Assembly (NCBI GenBank): GCA_030430075.1
Contig: JAUIGN010000026.1
Coordinates: 1 to 64,000 of the forward strand
Length of the DNA: 64,000 nucleotides
Reading direction: 5' to 3'
Source of the DNA: a bacterium
Lineage (GTDB): Bacteria > Planctomycetota > Planctomycetia > Pirellulales > Pirellulaceae
Every line of letters begins with the position of its first letter. The first letter of the stretch is position 1. Made by a program: the position numbers and the translations under genes. Below are positions 26,240 to 34,127 of this stretch, piece by piece. The notes under the pieces were generated by a model, which saw only the letters and a list, made by a program, of their open reading frames with translations, made no database searches and was not told the DNA's origin.

Positions 26240-26938
26240 GTGATTGTTGTCGACAAGATTTCTGTGCAAACCGGCCAGTTCCGGCTGGATCAGGCGTCGC
26301 TGCAGGTTCCGACCGGCGCCTACGCAATGCTGATGGGACGCACCGGCTGCGGCAAGACCACGATCCTGGAAGCGATCGCCGGGCTGAAACCGGTTCAAGC
26401 GGGGACGATCCGTCTGGGCGAACGCGATGTGACCCGCCTTAAGCCGGCCGAGCGGAATATCGGCTATGTGCCACAAGATGGTGCGTTGTTCACCACGATG
26501 TCCGTACGCGACCATCTGGCGTTCCCACTCAAGATCCGCCACGTCGCCACTGCAGACATCGCAACACGAGTGGACGAATTGGCGACGCTGCTGGAAATTG
26601 GCGACCTGCTGAAGCGGTTCCCCCGGAACCTCAGCGGGGGCGAAAAACAACGGGTGGCCATCGGCAGAGGGCTCGCATTTCGCCCCAGCACGCTGCTCCT
26701 GGACGAACCGCTGAGTGCACTTGACGACGACACGCGCGAGCAAATGTATGCGCTGCTGAAGCACGTCCAGGAAGCTACCGGGGTCACAACGCTCCACGTC
26801 ACCCACCACCTGCAGGATGTGGAACACTTGGGCGATACGCTTTTTAAGCTGGAAAATGGCGTCGTCACCCAGCAGCCCATTGATCGCAATGGACGCGCGC
26901 CGGTACAACAGCAACTGGAGAGTCGGGCCGGCAGCTAG
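26240..26938 (+). CDS. ModC-like ABC ATPase lacking the regulatory TOBE domain
   Basis: A 232-residue ABC ATPase, starting at GTG 26240 (GGGGAG lies 10 bp upstream; a TTG at 26222 is an alternative). Motifs: Walker A GRTGCGKTT, Q-loop YVPQDGALF, signature LSGGEKQR, Walker B LLLDEPLSALDD and switch VTHHLQD. E. coli ModC has ~350 residues with a molybdate-sensing TOBE/Mop pair at the C-terminus; here the protein stops after the nucleotide-binding domain, so trans-inhibition by molybdate is probably absent. It follows the permease by 25 bp and completes the transporter. Confidence 0.8.
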   Translation: MIVVDKISVQTGQFRLDQASLQVPTGAYAMLMGRTGCGKTTILEAIAGLKPVQAGTIRLGERDVTRLKPAERNIGYVPQDGALFTTMSVRDHLAFPLKIRHVATADIATRVDELATLLEIGDLLKRFPRNLSGGEKQRVAIGRGLAFRPSTLLLDEPLSALDDDTREQMYALLKHVQEATGVTTLHVTHHLQDVEHLGDTLFKLENGVVTQQPIDRNGRAPVQQQLESRAGS

Positions 26939-27242
26939 TTCGACGGCGCCACGCAGCCTGGGAGGCAACCACAAGTCGATTGCGGTGAACCGTTTACGCC
27001 CCGCAACTGGCCGCTCGATGCGGAGGCGAGGAATCACGCGACGACGGCTTCCTTGCTCGTGCCTTGCGGTACCAGGAGCATGACGGGGGCACCGGCCAGG
27101 AAGCCGGTCGCGCGCGGACGTTCGTCGTTCCAGGCAGCTTGCCGATGGCGTCGTCATGGCCCGCCAGCATGAAGGTGTGGACCGTGCGGTCACTCACTGT
27201 ATTCAGATTCACGAAGAACCCCGCCCCCCGGAAGGAGCATCG
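26939..27242. other. short intergenic region with no recognised feature
   Basis: About 300 bp between the transporter operon and the cyclophilin gene. Frames through it are open only because of the high GC content. I see no terminator with a U-tract. Confidence 0.4.
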
Positions 27243-27674
27243 ATGAAAGTCGCCACGATTGAAACCGCCAAAGGAAACATCCGACTTCAACTGCACGAAG
27301 ACAAGACGCCCAAGACCGTCGCCAACTTCGTCAAACTGGCCACCGATGGCTTCTACGACGGACTGCAGTTTCATCGCGTGATCCCTGACTTCATGGTTCA
27401 AGCCGGCTGCCCACATGGCACCGGAACCGGCGACGCCGGCTACAAGTTCGACGACGAATTTCATCCCGAACTACGGCACGACGGCCCCGGTGTGCTGTCG
27501 ATGGCCAACGCCGGCCCCAACACCAACGGCTCCCAATTCTTCATCACGCATGTGGAGACGGCCTGGCTGGACGGCAAGCACTCGGTCTTCGGACGTGTCC
27601 TGGAAGGCCAGGACGTGGTCGATTCGATCGCCCAGGGCGACATCATGGAAAAAGTCACGATCAGCGACGAGTAA
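27243..27674 (+). CDS. cyclophilin-type peptidyl-prolyl cis-trans isomerase
   Basis: A compact 143-residue cyclophilin; the ATG at 27243 is preceded by GGAAGGAG at ideal distance, while the open frame upstream is spurious. Active-site signatures are complete: FHRVIPDFMVQAGCPHGTGTG region (catalytic Arg in FHRV), GVLSMANAGPNTNGSQFF and the WLDGKHSVFGRV loop. There is no signal peptide, so it acts in the cytoplasm on prolyl bonds during folding. It stands between the Mod operon and the next gene, 78 bp upstream of the latter. It resembles bacterial PpiB-type minimal cyclophilins. Confidence 0.92.
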   Translation: MKVATIETAKGNIRLQLHEDKTPKTVANFVKLATDGFYDGLQFHRVIPDFMVQAGCPHGTGTGDAGYKFDDEFHPELRHDGPGVLSMANAGPNTNGSQFFITHVETAWLDGKHSVFGRVLEGQDVVDSIAQGDIMEKVTISDE

Positions 27675-27752
27675 TTCGTTGCTGTGCGCGCTTTCTCTGA
27701 TATCCTTACGGATTGATGTTCGTTGATCTTTGGCCCTGCCAGGAACCATGCC

Positions 27753-29267
27753 ATGTGGGCACGACCGTCTCTCGCGATCAGCATCCAGCCGTACGTCCGT
27801 CCCGTTCTCCGCCTGGCCGTCACGGCCCTGCTGGCCGGGTGGCTGGCGGCCGGCCCCGGCGCCTCCGCCTGGTCCTGCGAGACGCCGGTTTACCGGTACG
27901 CCATGTACCGCTGGCAGCCGACGCCGTACGAAGTCTATTCGTTCCATGACGCGTCCAATGCCGACGCCCACAAGGGGGTCGAGAAGGCACTTGGGGAACT
28001 TTCCACAGGGACCGAGCACCGGGCCAATGTCGTCTTCATCCCGGTGAACTTGAGCGACGATCCGGAACTGAACAGCGTTACGCCGGACATCAAGCAGGCC
28101 TGGGAGTCCCAGCAAGATCCGACCCTCCCCTCCTACTTGATTTCCACACCGTACGGCGTGCAGATCTTTGCGGGAACGATGGACGTGGAGACCGTCAAGG
28201 CGCTTGCCGAGTCACCTGCGAGAAAGCGGATGGCGCAGCTCTTGGAAGCGGGCAAGATCGGCGTCCTGATGATGCTGACCGGTGAAGACAAGGACCAGAA
28301 CGCCAAGACACGAGCCATCCTGACGGGGCTGGTCGATGAAGTGGCGGCAGGCAAAATTCCGCTTTACACCACTCCGGACACCGGCCTGCCCGGTACGAGT
28401 GCAGCGGCCAGCGCGCCCGCCGGAGAATCCGCCAACGCGGATGAAGGCTTTGCCGATGGCGCAGCGTATGATGAAGCCGTTGCACCTGAACTGGGCTTCA
28501 TCGAAGTGGATCGCAATGACGAGAAAGAGGTCTGGCTGGTCCGGCAACTACTGGCCATGGAATCCGATCTCCCAGAAGAGACGCGACCGATGGTCTTTTT
28601 GACCTACGGACGGGGCCGGGCCTTGCTGCCCTACATTGGAGCCGGTATTACGCGCGAGAATTTAATTCGCGAAGTCGAATTCATCAGCGGTGCCTGCTCC
28701 TGCACGGTCAAGGAACAGAACCCGGGAGTCGACTTGCTGGTTCGCTACGACTGGGAAGCAGCCGCTGCCGCACTCGCGGACCGGTTCGGAACCGAAGAAG
28801 GAAACGAAAGCCAGTTCGGACCCGCCGACTTTCTGCCCGAGTTGATCATTCCGTCAAGCACCCCGGCCGCCGCCAACGTTGTTGCGGAAACGGGCCCCGC
28901 CGAGCCCGGCTCAACGTCCGGCGAAGCCGTCGCGCTGGCTGCCAGGGAACCGGCGAATAAGGCGACTGAGTTGGCCGGGGGCGAAGCGGCCAGCGAAGAC
29001 GCCGCGGTCGACGGCCCATCGGCTGCCGCCGGCGAGGTGGATCGTCGCAGCGAAGCCAGCGAAACCGTGGCCGCAGACGGTGCCGCAACCGAGACGTCCG
29101 ATGAGGTCGCGCTGGTGTCCGATTCTTCCACCGCGCCGGCCACCGGCGAGACTGCTCAGCTTGGCTCCCAGCGGACTTACTTCAGCATGGCGATCGTCGG
29201 AGGCGGGCTGGCCTTGGGCCTGGTCGTGCTTTTCGGACTCACCTTCTTCGTCATGAGGCCGCATTAG
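27753..29267 (+). CDS. exported, membrane-anchored planctomycete protein of unknown function
   Basis: A 504-residue product from the ATG at 27753 (AGGA upstream; a TTG at 27723 is less likely). It has a signal peptide (~10-40, LAVTALLAGWLAAGPGASA), then a region opening with CETPVYRYAMYRW, a pattern I associate with planctomycete exported proteins encoded beside ABC-transporter genes. Residues ~100-370 are globular and thioredoxin-like in feel, ~380-470 are Ala/Glu/Thr-rich and probably disordered, and a C-terminal helix (~477-500, AIVGGGLALGLVVLFGLTFFV) anchors the protein. A LolD/MacB-type ATPase gene follows, separated by a repeat element. Function unknown. Confidence 0.6.
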   Translation: MWARPSLAISIQPYVRPVLRLAVTALLAGWLAAGPGASAWSCETPVYRYAMYRWQPTPYEVYSFHDASNADAHKGVEKALGELSTGTEHRANVVFIPVNLSDDPELNSVTPDIKQAWESQQDPTLPSYLISTPYGVQIFAGTMDVETVKALAESPARKRMAQLLEAGKIGVLMMLTGEDKDQNAKTRAILTGLVDEVAAGKIPLYTTPDTGLPGTSAAASAPAGESANADEGFADGAAYDEAVAPELGFIEVDRNDEKEVWLVRQLLAMESDLPEETRPMVFLTYGRGRALLPYIGAGITRENLIREVEFISGACSCTVKEQNPGVDLLVRYDWEAAAAALADRFGTEEGNESQFGPADFLPELIIPSSTPAAANVVAETGPAEPGSTSGEAVALAAREPANKATELAGGEAASEDAAVDGPSAAAGEVDRRSEASETVAADGAATETSDEVALVSDSSTAPATGETAQLGSQRTYFSMAIVGGGLALGLVVLFGLTFFVMRPH

Positions 29268-29435
29268 CCCCGGATGCTTCATGAACGGACAACCATTCAG
29301 GGCAATTCGCTGTGTTGCAATCCTTTGTGGTGAACGTACCCCAGGCGCCGCGCCGAGCAGCCGGAACAGGTTCGTGTCCGACTTGGGCGGCGGTCAACGC
29401 AACCGGGGTGAACGCTCGACGGCTGATGAAACGCA
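29268..29435 (-). repeat. REP-like composite repeat, minus orientation
   Basis: Read on the minus strand it begins with CATCAGCCGTCGAGCGTT (near 29420-29435), has the CCCCGGTT and TTCCGGCTG blocks, and continues into the conserved tail TTCACCACAAAGGATTGC and GAATGGTTG...TTCATGAA (29272-29342). The same head-plus-tail order occurs at 32669-32830 and 57283-57435. Confidence 0.7.
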
Positions 29436-29578
29436 CGGACGAACGCCCGGCGGCCGATGAATTCCCGGGTGACGGTGTGGCAAGCGTTCGCTTGTTATGA
29501 TTCCGCCTGCCGAGTGCTCGCCCCTTGGTCGTTCATGAATTTCCTTCCGCCACCGACCCCCGAATTTCGTGCCGCATC

Positions 29579-30256
29579 ATGATCAACTTTGACGAGGTCC
29601 ATAAGCACTACACCACGCCGCATGGAGAAGTTCGCGCTTTGGACGGTGTATCGCTGTCGATCGAGGCCGGCGAGTATGTTGCCGTGCAAGGTCACAGCGG
29701 TTCCGGAAAATCGACACTGCTCGCCTTGGCCGGCGGGTTGGCCCTGCCGACGAAGGGCACCGTCACGGTTGATGGCGCCGCCATTTCTTCGCTTCCGTCT
29801 GCCGAGCGGGCCCGTTTTCGCGCTGACAAGATTGGCTTCGTGTTTCAATTGTTTCACTTGTTTCCTTACCTGAACATCGTGGACAACGTTCTGGTTGCCG
29901 CCCCGGATGCCGGTTCGCAGGCGACTCGCGAGAAGGCCGAATCCCTCCTCGACCGGTTCGGACTCGACGACCGCCTTACTCACCGCCCGGCCCAACTGAG
30001 CGCCGGCGAACGCCAGCGGGTCGCGATGGCACGGGCGTTACTGAACGGGCCCCAGATCCTGTTGGCGGACGAGCCGACCGGGAACCTCGACCCGGACAAC
30101 GGCCGAATCGTGCTTGACGCGGTCGACGCCTTTCATGCGGCGGGCGGCACCGTGCTGCTGGTCACTCATCATGCAGAAGCGGCCGAGCGTGCGGCGCGGA
30201 GCATCGCCCTCCGCAGCGGTCAGCTCGTTGACACACCAGTTGCCGCCTCGAACTAA
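29579..30256 (+). CDS. LolD/MacB-type ABC transporter ATPase without adjacent permease
   Basis: 225 residues from the ATG at 29579. Complete ABC motifs: Walker A GHSGSGKSTLL, Q-loop FVFQLFHLFPYLN, signature LSAGERQRVAMARAL, Walker B LLADEPTGNLD, switch VTHHAEAAERA. The FQ.F.L.P.L.....NV pattern places it in the LolD/MacB/FtsE group, which drives lipoprotein release or extrusion through FtsX-fold permeases. No permease gene follows: the next gene is moaD on the opposite strand, 27 bp away. The exported protein upstream may be a partner. The permease is presumably encoded elsewhere. Confidence 0.85.
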   Translation: MINFDEVHKHYTTPHGEVRALDGVSLSIEAGEYVAVQGHSGSGKSTLLALAGGLALPTKGTVTVDGAAISSLPSAERARFRADKIGFVFQLFHLFPYLNIVDNVLVAAPDAGSQATREKAESLLDRFGLDDRLTHRPAQLSAGERQRVAMARALLNGPQILLADEPTGNLDPDNGRIVLDAVDAFHAAGGTVLLVTHHAEAAERAARSIALRSGQLVDTPVAASN

Positions 30257-30283
30257 GGCCCGTGCCAATCCTGGTGTTTGCCG

Positions 30284-30541
30284 CTATCCGCCGGCGACCG
30301 GCGCGATCAGCATGAGTTCGTCGCCTTCCTGCAAAGGCCGGTCGGTGTAGCTCGTGATGGAACCGAGGTGCTCGCCGGCGATCGTCACCAGGCACGATTC
30401 GGGGAGCGGGTGCTCATCGAGGGCCGAATTCACGGCTGCCAGGGCATCCTTGACGGTTGCCTCCGACGGCAGCTCGAAGTCCTCGGGAAGGGATGCAGCC
30501 TGTTGATAGCTGCGACCAAGATAAGTAACGCGAATTCTCAT
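30284..30541 (-). CDS. MoaD/ThiS-family sulfur-carrier protein
   Basis: A small beta-grasp protein (85 residues from ATG 30541; an in-frame ATG at 30550 is possible). It starts with IRVTYLGRSYQQAA, has the central TVKDALAAVN helix and PLQEGDELMLIAPVAGG at the end. The terminal Gly-Gly, which is adenylated and thiocarboxylated by an E1-like partner, is intact. The E1-like gene lies 18 bp upstream in the same operon. The most likely role is sulfur donation in molybdopterin synthesis, in keeping with the Mod transporter 4 kb away; a ThiS- or CysO-like role is possible. No MoaE is in the window. Confidence 0.8.
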   Translation of the reverse strand: MRIRVTYLGRSYQQAASLPEDFELPSEATVKDALAAVNSALDEHPLPESCLVTIAGEHLGSITSYTDRPLQEGDELMLIAPVAGG

Positions 30542-30568
30542 GGCGGGCAACTTGCGGACCGTGGTGGG

Positions 30569-31351
30569 CTAGCAGTGAGCACAAACGGGGCACGAGGGAT
30601 TGCGGCGGAGTTTCACGACGGAGGGGCGTCCGACGAAGCCGTCGTAGGTCAAGAGTTGACCGAACAGCGGGTCGCCGGTCCCCGACAGAATCTTGACTGC
30701 TTCCAGGGCGGCCAGCGCGCCGGTAGCACACGATATGGCGCCCACCACGGGAAACAGCTCCTCAAACGGCGGCTCGACGGGATAGACGCATTGCAGACAA
30801 GCGGTCTCGCCCGGCTTGACGACGATCAGGGTCCCGGTCATGCCCCATTGGGCCGCATCGATCAGTGGAATTCCCGCCTCGACAGCCGCGCGATTCAGCC
30901 GCAGCCGCTCGGTGAACGTGGGCGGGCAGGAGAGCACGATGTCGCACCGGCGAGCCAATCGGCGGGCCTCTTCATCGTCCGGTTCGTGATCGACCGCTTC
31001 CACTTCGATCAGCCGATTCATGGTGCGCAAATACGCGGCGAATTCCGGAGCACGAGGTTTTCCAAGCACCTGCTCGGAGCCCAGCACCTGGCGATTCAAG
31101 TCGGGCGAGATCATCTCGCCGCCATGGGCGATGATCACCGTTCCGACGCCTGCCATCGCCAGCATCTGGGCGGCCGGTCCGCCCATCCCGCCCACCCGTG
31201 TTACCAAGGCAGTCGCCTGCTTCAATCGCAACTGGCCCGCTTCAGAGAGGACGCCGGGGCCCAACTGCCGATCGTATCGTTCGAGTTCTTCAGGAGTCAG
31301 TTGCAACGGTTCAGCCAAGGTCGGGTGGTGAGAATTCCGGTCGTCCGTCAC
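30569..31351 (-). CDS. ThiF/MoeB/HesA-family E1-like adenylyltransferase
   Basis: 260 residues, GTG start. The ATP-binding Rossmann fold shows RVGGMGGPAAQMLAMAGVG, and DLNRQVL supplies the arginine finger typical of MoeB/ThiF. Zinc-binding CLQC and CPVC pairs are present. The crossover-loop cysteine lies in the GAISCATGALAALE segment. It should adenylate the C-terminal glycine of the MoaD-like protein encoded 18 bp downstream. The sequence lacks a rhodanese domain. It is the middle gene of a vWA-E1-MoaD operon. Confidence 0.82.
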   Translation of the reverse strand: MTDDRNSHHPTLAEPLQLTPEELERYDRQLGPGVLSEAGQLRLKQATALVTRVGGMGGPAAQMLAMAGVGTVIIAHGGEMISPDLNRQVLGSEQVLGKPRAPEFAAYLRTMNRLIEVEAVDHEPDDEEARRLARRCDIVLSCPPTFTERLRLNRAAVEAGIPLIDAAQWGMTGTLIVVKPGETACLQCVYPVEPPFEELFPVVGAISCATGALAALEAVKILSGTGDPLFGQLLTYDGFVGRPSVVKLRRNPSCPVCAHC

Positions 31352-31362
31352 CGGCGGGCAAG

Positions 31363-32394
31363 TTACTTCTTCGACTGCGCCATGTCGACGTAACCGTACC
31401 CGCCGTTGCAGTACGCTGCAAGCCGCTGCAAGAAATTGGCGTCACCCTGTCGCGGCCCGGATCCGAATTGAATGCAGTGGATTGCGGTGCGGTTGCCCGC
31501 CAGCTTGTCGATCCGGGCCAGGTCAACGGCAGACAGGTGAGGATAGCCGCCGTCGGTGAGCAGGAAGATCACGTCTGGTTCGATCTGCAAGGCGGTCCGC
31601 AGCCCCGTGAGGTGCTCGGTCGCACCGAACGCAGCCAGCCCGCTGAGGAACCCGCGAATCGACGCCTTGTTCTCCTCGGTGGCCGGCAACAGGCTCCGCT
31701 TGTTGAGCAGAAAGACGCACTGGTGATGATAGGCGACGACTTGAAACTTGTGGTTCGGCCGCAGCTCCTCGACGGCACGAAGCAACTCGTCTTCCGCAGC
31801 TGCCATCGCTCCCAGCCCGCCGCCCCCCATGCTCTTGGAACGGTCGATCAAGAAGACAAACGACCGGCCGCTTGCTTGTTCACTGCCAAACAATCCGAGG
31901 CTGGTGGCCGGTCCCCGGGCGGCGATGGCCCGCTTCCGTGCCGCCTCTTCGGCGAATATTGCGGCAGGATCAAACCCGGCCGGGACTCGGCTCCGCCCGC
32001 TCACCGTGAGCTGTGGCGACTGAAGCACCCCTTCTTCCGCGGCAATTGCAGCGGAATCCAGGGCGGGAAGCGAAAACGCCTCGCCCGCCAGCTCGGATGC
32101 CATCGCGGCGGCCGGCAAGGCAGCCTCGGGCGTTACAACTTCGTCTGCAGCGACCGCCGCACGCGCCTCGCTTGCGGCAAGATCCCGCTCATTGAAATAC
32201 TCTGTCGCCCGGCTGGGGTCCGCACTCGCCAGCACAATGGCGACGGGCCGATCCAAACCAGGTTTTTCCACCGGCACCGGTGCTTGGGTCCACCAGAAGG
32301 CAACCAGGGTCAGGAGCACGGCATGCGTGATCGCCGACAAGGCCCAGGCCGGCATGGTCCGCGGTCGTGTGGGGAACGTGGTTGCAGTCGCCAT
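31363..32394 (-). CDS. membrane-anchored von Willebrand factor A domain protein
   Basis: The 343-residue protein has an N-terminal membrane helix (~14-36, MPAWALSAITHAVLLTLVAFWW), an Ala/Glu-rich linker (~45-165) and a vWA domain (~175-343). The MIDAS motif is FLIDRSKSM (DxSxS), with TEHLTGL supplying the Thr and LLTDGGYP the last Asp. Such planctomycete vWA proteins sit in the inner membrane with the domain outside and probably bind protein partners through a metal ion. It begins an operon with the E1-like and MoaD-like genes (11-bp and 18-bp gaps), though a functional link to sulfur transfer is not obvious. Confidence 0.75.
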   Translation of the reverse strand: MATATTFPTRPRTMPAWALSAITHAVLLTLVAFWWTQAPVPVEKPGLDRPVAIVLASADPSRATEYFNERDLAASEARAAVAADEVVTPEAALPAAAMASELAGEAFSLPALDSAAIAAEEGVLQSPQLTVSGRSRVPAGFDPAAIFAEEAARKRAIAARGPATSLGLFGSEQASGRSFVFLIDRSKSMGGGGLGAMAAAEDELLRAVEELRPNHKFQVVAYHHQCVFLLNKRSLLPATEENKASIRGFLSGLAAFGATEHLTGLRTALQIEPDVIFLLTDGGYPHLSAVDLARIDKLAGNRTAIHCIQFGSGPRQGDANFLQRLAAYCNGGYGYVDMAQSKK

Positions 32395-32602
32395 CGTGTC
32401 ATTTCGCCGCCAGCGGCGCGGCGGCCGCTTGATCGAAGATCTTCTCGTGGTTTCGCAATCTCGCCAATGTCGTTCAGCCCGTGTCGTTCAAAAACGTCCG
32501 GTGGGAATGGCATGGACGACTTGGAACTTGTGCTCGCCTCGCTCCTAAGTATGCGGGGCCGAACCGCAGGCGACAAGCTTTCACCGCTAGCATGCTTCAT
32601 GC

Positions 32603-32666
32603 ATCGGCCGTTGGGCGGGGGCCCCGGTTCCGTCATAAGCTGCACAAACCGGACGCTAACGCAGAT
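32603..32666 (+). repeat. REP-like element, head only
   Basis: CGGCCGTTGGGCG...CCCCGGTTCC, then a spacer and CAAACCGGACGCTAACGC. The two halves are imperfect inverted repeats (the core GGCGTTAGCCCCGGTT pairs with AACCGGACGCTAACGC in better copies), so it can fold into a hairpin. It is followed directly by a second copy. Confidence 0.6.
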
Positions 32667-32668
32667 CA

Positions 32669-32830
32669 ATCATCAGCCGTTGAACGTTGGCCCCGGTTGC
32701 GTCGGTCGCGGAGGAAACTGGAGGCCGACGCGTTTCCGGCTGATGGACGCGGCGCCTTGAGCAGGTTCACCACCAGCGATTGCGACACGGTGATTTGCAC
32801 TGAATGGTTGTTCATTCATGAAGGACCAAC
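32669..32830 (+). repeat. REP-like composite repeat, head plus tail
   Basis: Head CATCAGCCGTTGAACGTTGG...CCGGCTGATG (to ~32746), then the tail TTCACCACCAGCGATTGC (from ~32763), GCACTGAATGG and TTCATTCATGAA. The order and spacing are the same as at 57283-57435 and, inverted, at 29268-29435. Confidence 0.7.
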
Positions 32831-33015
32831 GCCAGCATGGTTCATTTCCGGAGAAACCAGCACAACCGTTGTAAGTCGGAGGAACGGATTGCCGATACAA
32901 CAGAGACGGGTGCTCGTACCTTGAGCAGTTCGTGGGACCGACGGCCGAGCGTGTGTCGGAGATCCTTGATTGCGGCGTGCGGTTTCAGATTCAGCGATGG
33001 TCAGGGAGGACCGAC

Positions 33016-33906
33016 GTGAACCAACTTCGATTGATGCCCCACGCCAGGTCATTTGACATCGGCAACGCCGTTGCCCTGGTTCGCGCCGCGGAACTCTCAT
33101 ACGCCGAGCCGGACCTGATCGAGGAAACGGTCATTCGTGAATGGGGTTACGATCGGTGCCACTTTCTGGACGGTGGCGGCACCCAGGTCTACCTGGCTTC
33201 GAGTGACGACTGTGTCGTCGTCTGTTTCCGGGGTACTGAAATCAACGCCATCGAGGACTGGGTTACGGACGCGGACCTGGCTCTGGTCAGGGGCCCCATG
33301 GACGGCATGGTTCACGCCGGCTTTTACAATGCGCTGAGCGACGTCTGGCAACTGATCGACCGGCAGCTTAACAGGCTGGACCAGCACGGGCGCAAGTCGG
33401 TGTTTCTCACGGGCCACAGCCTGGGCGCGGCCCTGGCAGCGTTGGCCGCCGCTCGGTGGCACGACCTGGGACGTCGCGTGAAAGCGGTGTATACGTTTGG
33501 TCAGCCCCGCACGGGCGACGAGACGTTCGCCCGCAACTTCAACTTCGAGTACAAAGCGGCCGCGTTTCGTGTCGTCAACCACAATGATCTGGTCACCAGA
33601 ATCCCGCCCCGATCGCTCGGCTACAGCCACCTGGGGACGCTTCAATACATCACCAGCGACGGCCAATTGGTGGACGACATGCAGTGGTGGCAACGGTTCC
33701 TGGACGGTTGGCACGTTGCCTTGGGGCACGTGTTTCATTGGGCGAAGGACGGTGTTGCCGACCACCGGATCGGTCAGTACCGCTTGTTGCTGGAGAGTCA
33801 CTTGCGGCCCACCCGCACGGTCGATCTGAAAACGAAGCTGCACCGTTTCTTGCGTCGTGCCAATCGCCTCAGCGACGAGCCGATTCGCCCCCGCCGCGCG
33901 GGGTGA
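33016..33906 (+). CDS. class 3 (Rhizomucor-type) lipase
   Basis: 296 residues from the GTG at 33016, chosen because GGGAGGA precedes it by 5 bp. This is an alpha/beta-hydrolase of the lipase class 3 family: CFRGTE strand, nucleophile elbow TGHSLGAALAALAA, YTFGQPRTGD, catalytic Asp in HNDLVTRIPP, and a probable catalytic His in VADHRIGQY. No signal peptide is apparent, so it may be cytoplasmic or exported by another route. Substrates would be acylglycerols or other esters. The C-terminal ~40 residues are basic. Confidence 0.85.
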   Translation: MNQLRLMPHARSFDIGNAVALVRAAELSYAEPDLIEETVIREWGYDRCHFLDGGGTQVYLASSDDCVVVCFRGTEINAIEDWVTDADLALVRGPMDGMVHAGFYNALSDVWQLIDRQLNRLDQHGRKSVFLTGHSLGAALAALAAARWHDLGRRVKAVYTFGQPRTGDETFARNFNFEYKAAAFRVVNHNDLVTRIPPRSLGYSHLGTLQYITSDGQLVDDMQWWQRFLDGWHVALGHVFHWAKDGVADHRIGQYRLLLESHLRPTRTVDLKTKLHRFLRRANRLSDEPIRPRRAG

Positions 33907-34127
33907 ATCGTGGGGCAGCGCGTTGCCGGGGGGGACCCGCCGCTGGCCGCCCGAATCGCAATTGCCGGAGCCGCCGGACGCCGCCAATCTCTGGTCCGGT
34001 CGCCAACATCCTCGGCGAACGCCGCACTTGAGTTATACTGTCGACGGCGACCCTCTACCGCGAACGCCGCCTGCGCGGCCGGGTCACCCCCATCAAGCGA
34101 GATGCTTTTCTGGTAGAGCGTGAAGAC

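Larger units (their letters stand above)
32395..33015. other. intergenic region filled mainly by REP-like repeats
   Basis: About 620 bp between the divergent vWA and lipase genes. It holds two REP-like copies and the conserved tail (listed separately), and little else that I can interpret. Confidence 0.55.

Noticed and set aside
30284..31351. Bacterial ubiquitin-like defence conjugation system
   Set aside because: No E2-like or JAMM protease gene is adjacent and the carrier is a short MoaD/ThiS type, so sulfur transfer is the simpler reading.
30278..31393. 371-residue plus-strand ORF
   Set aside because: Exact antisense of the MoaD and E1-like genes, which have clear motifs.
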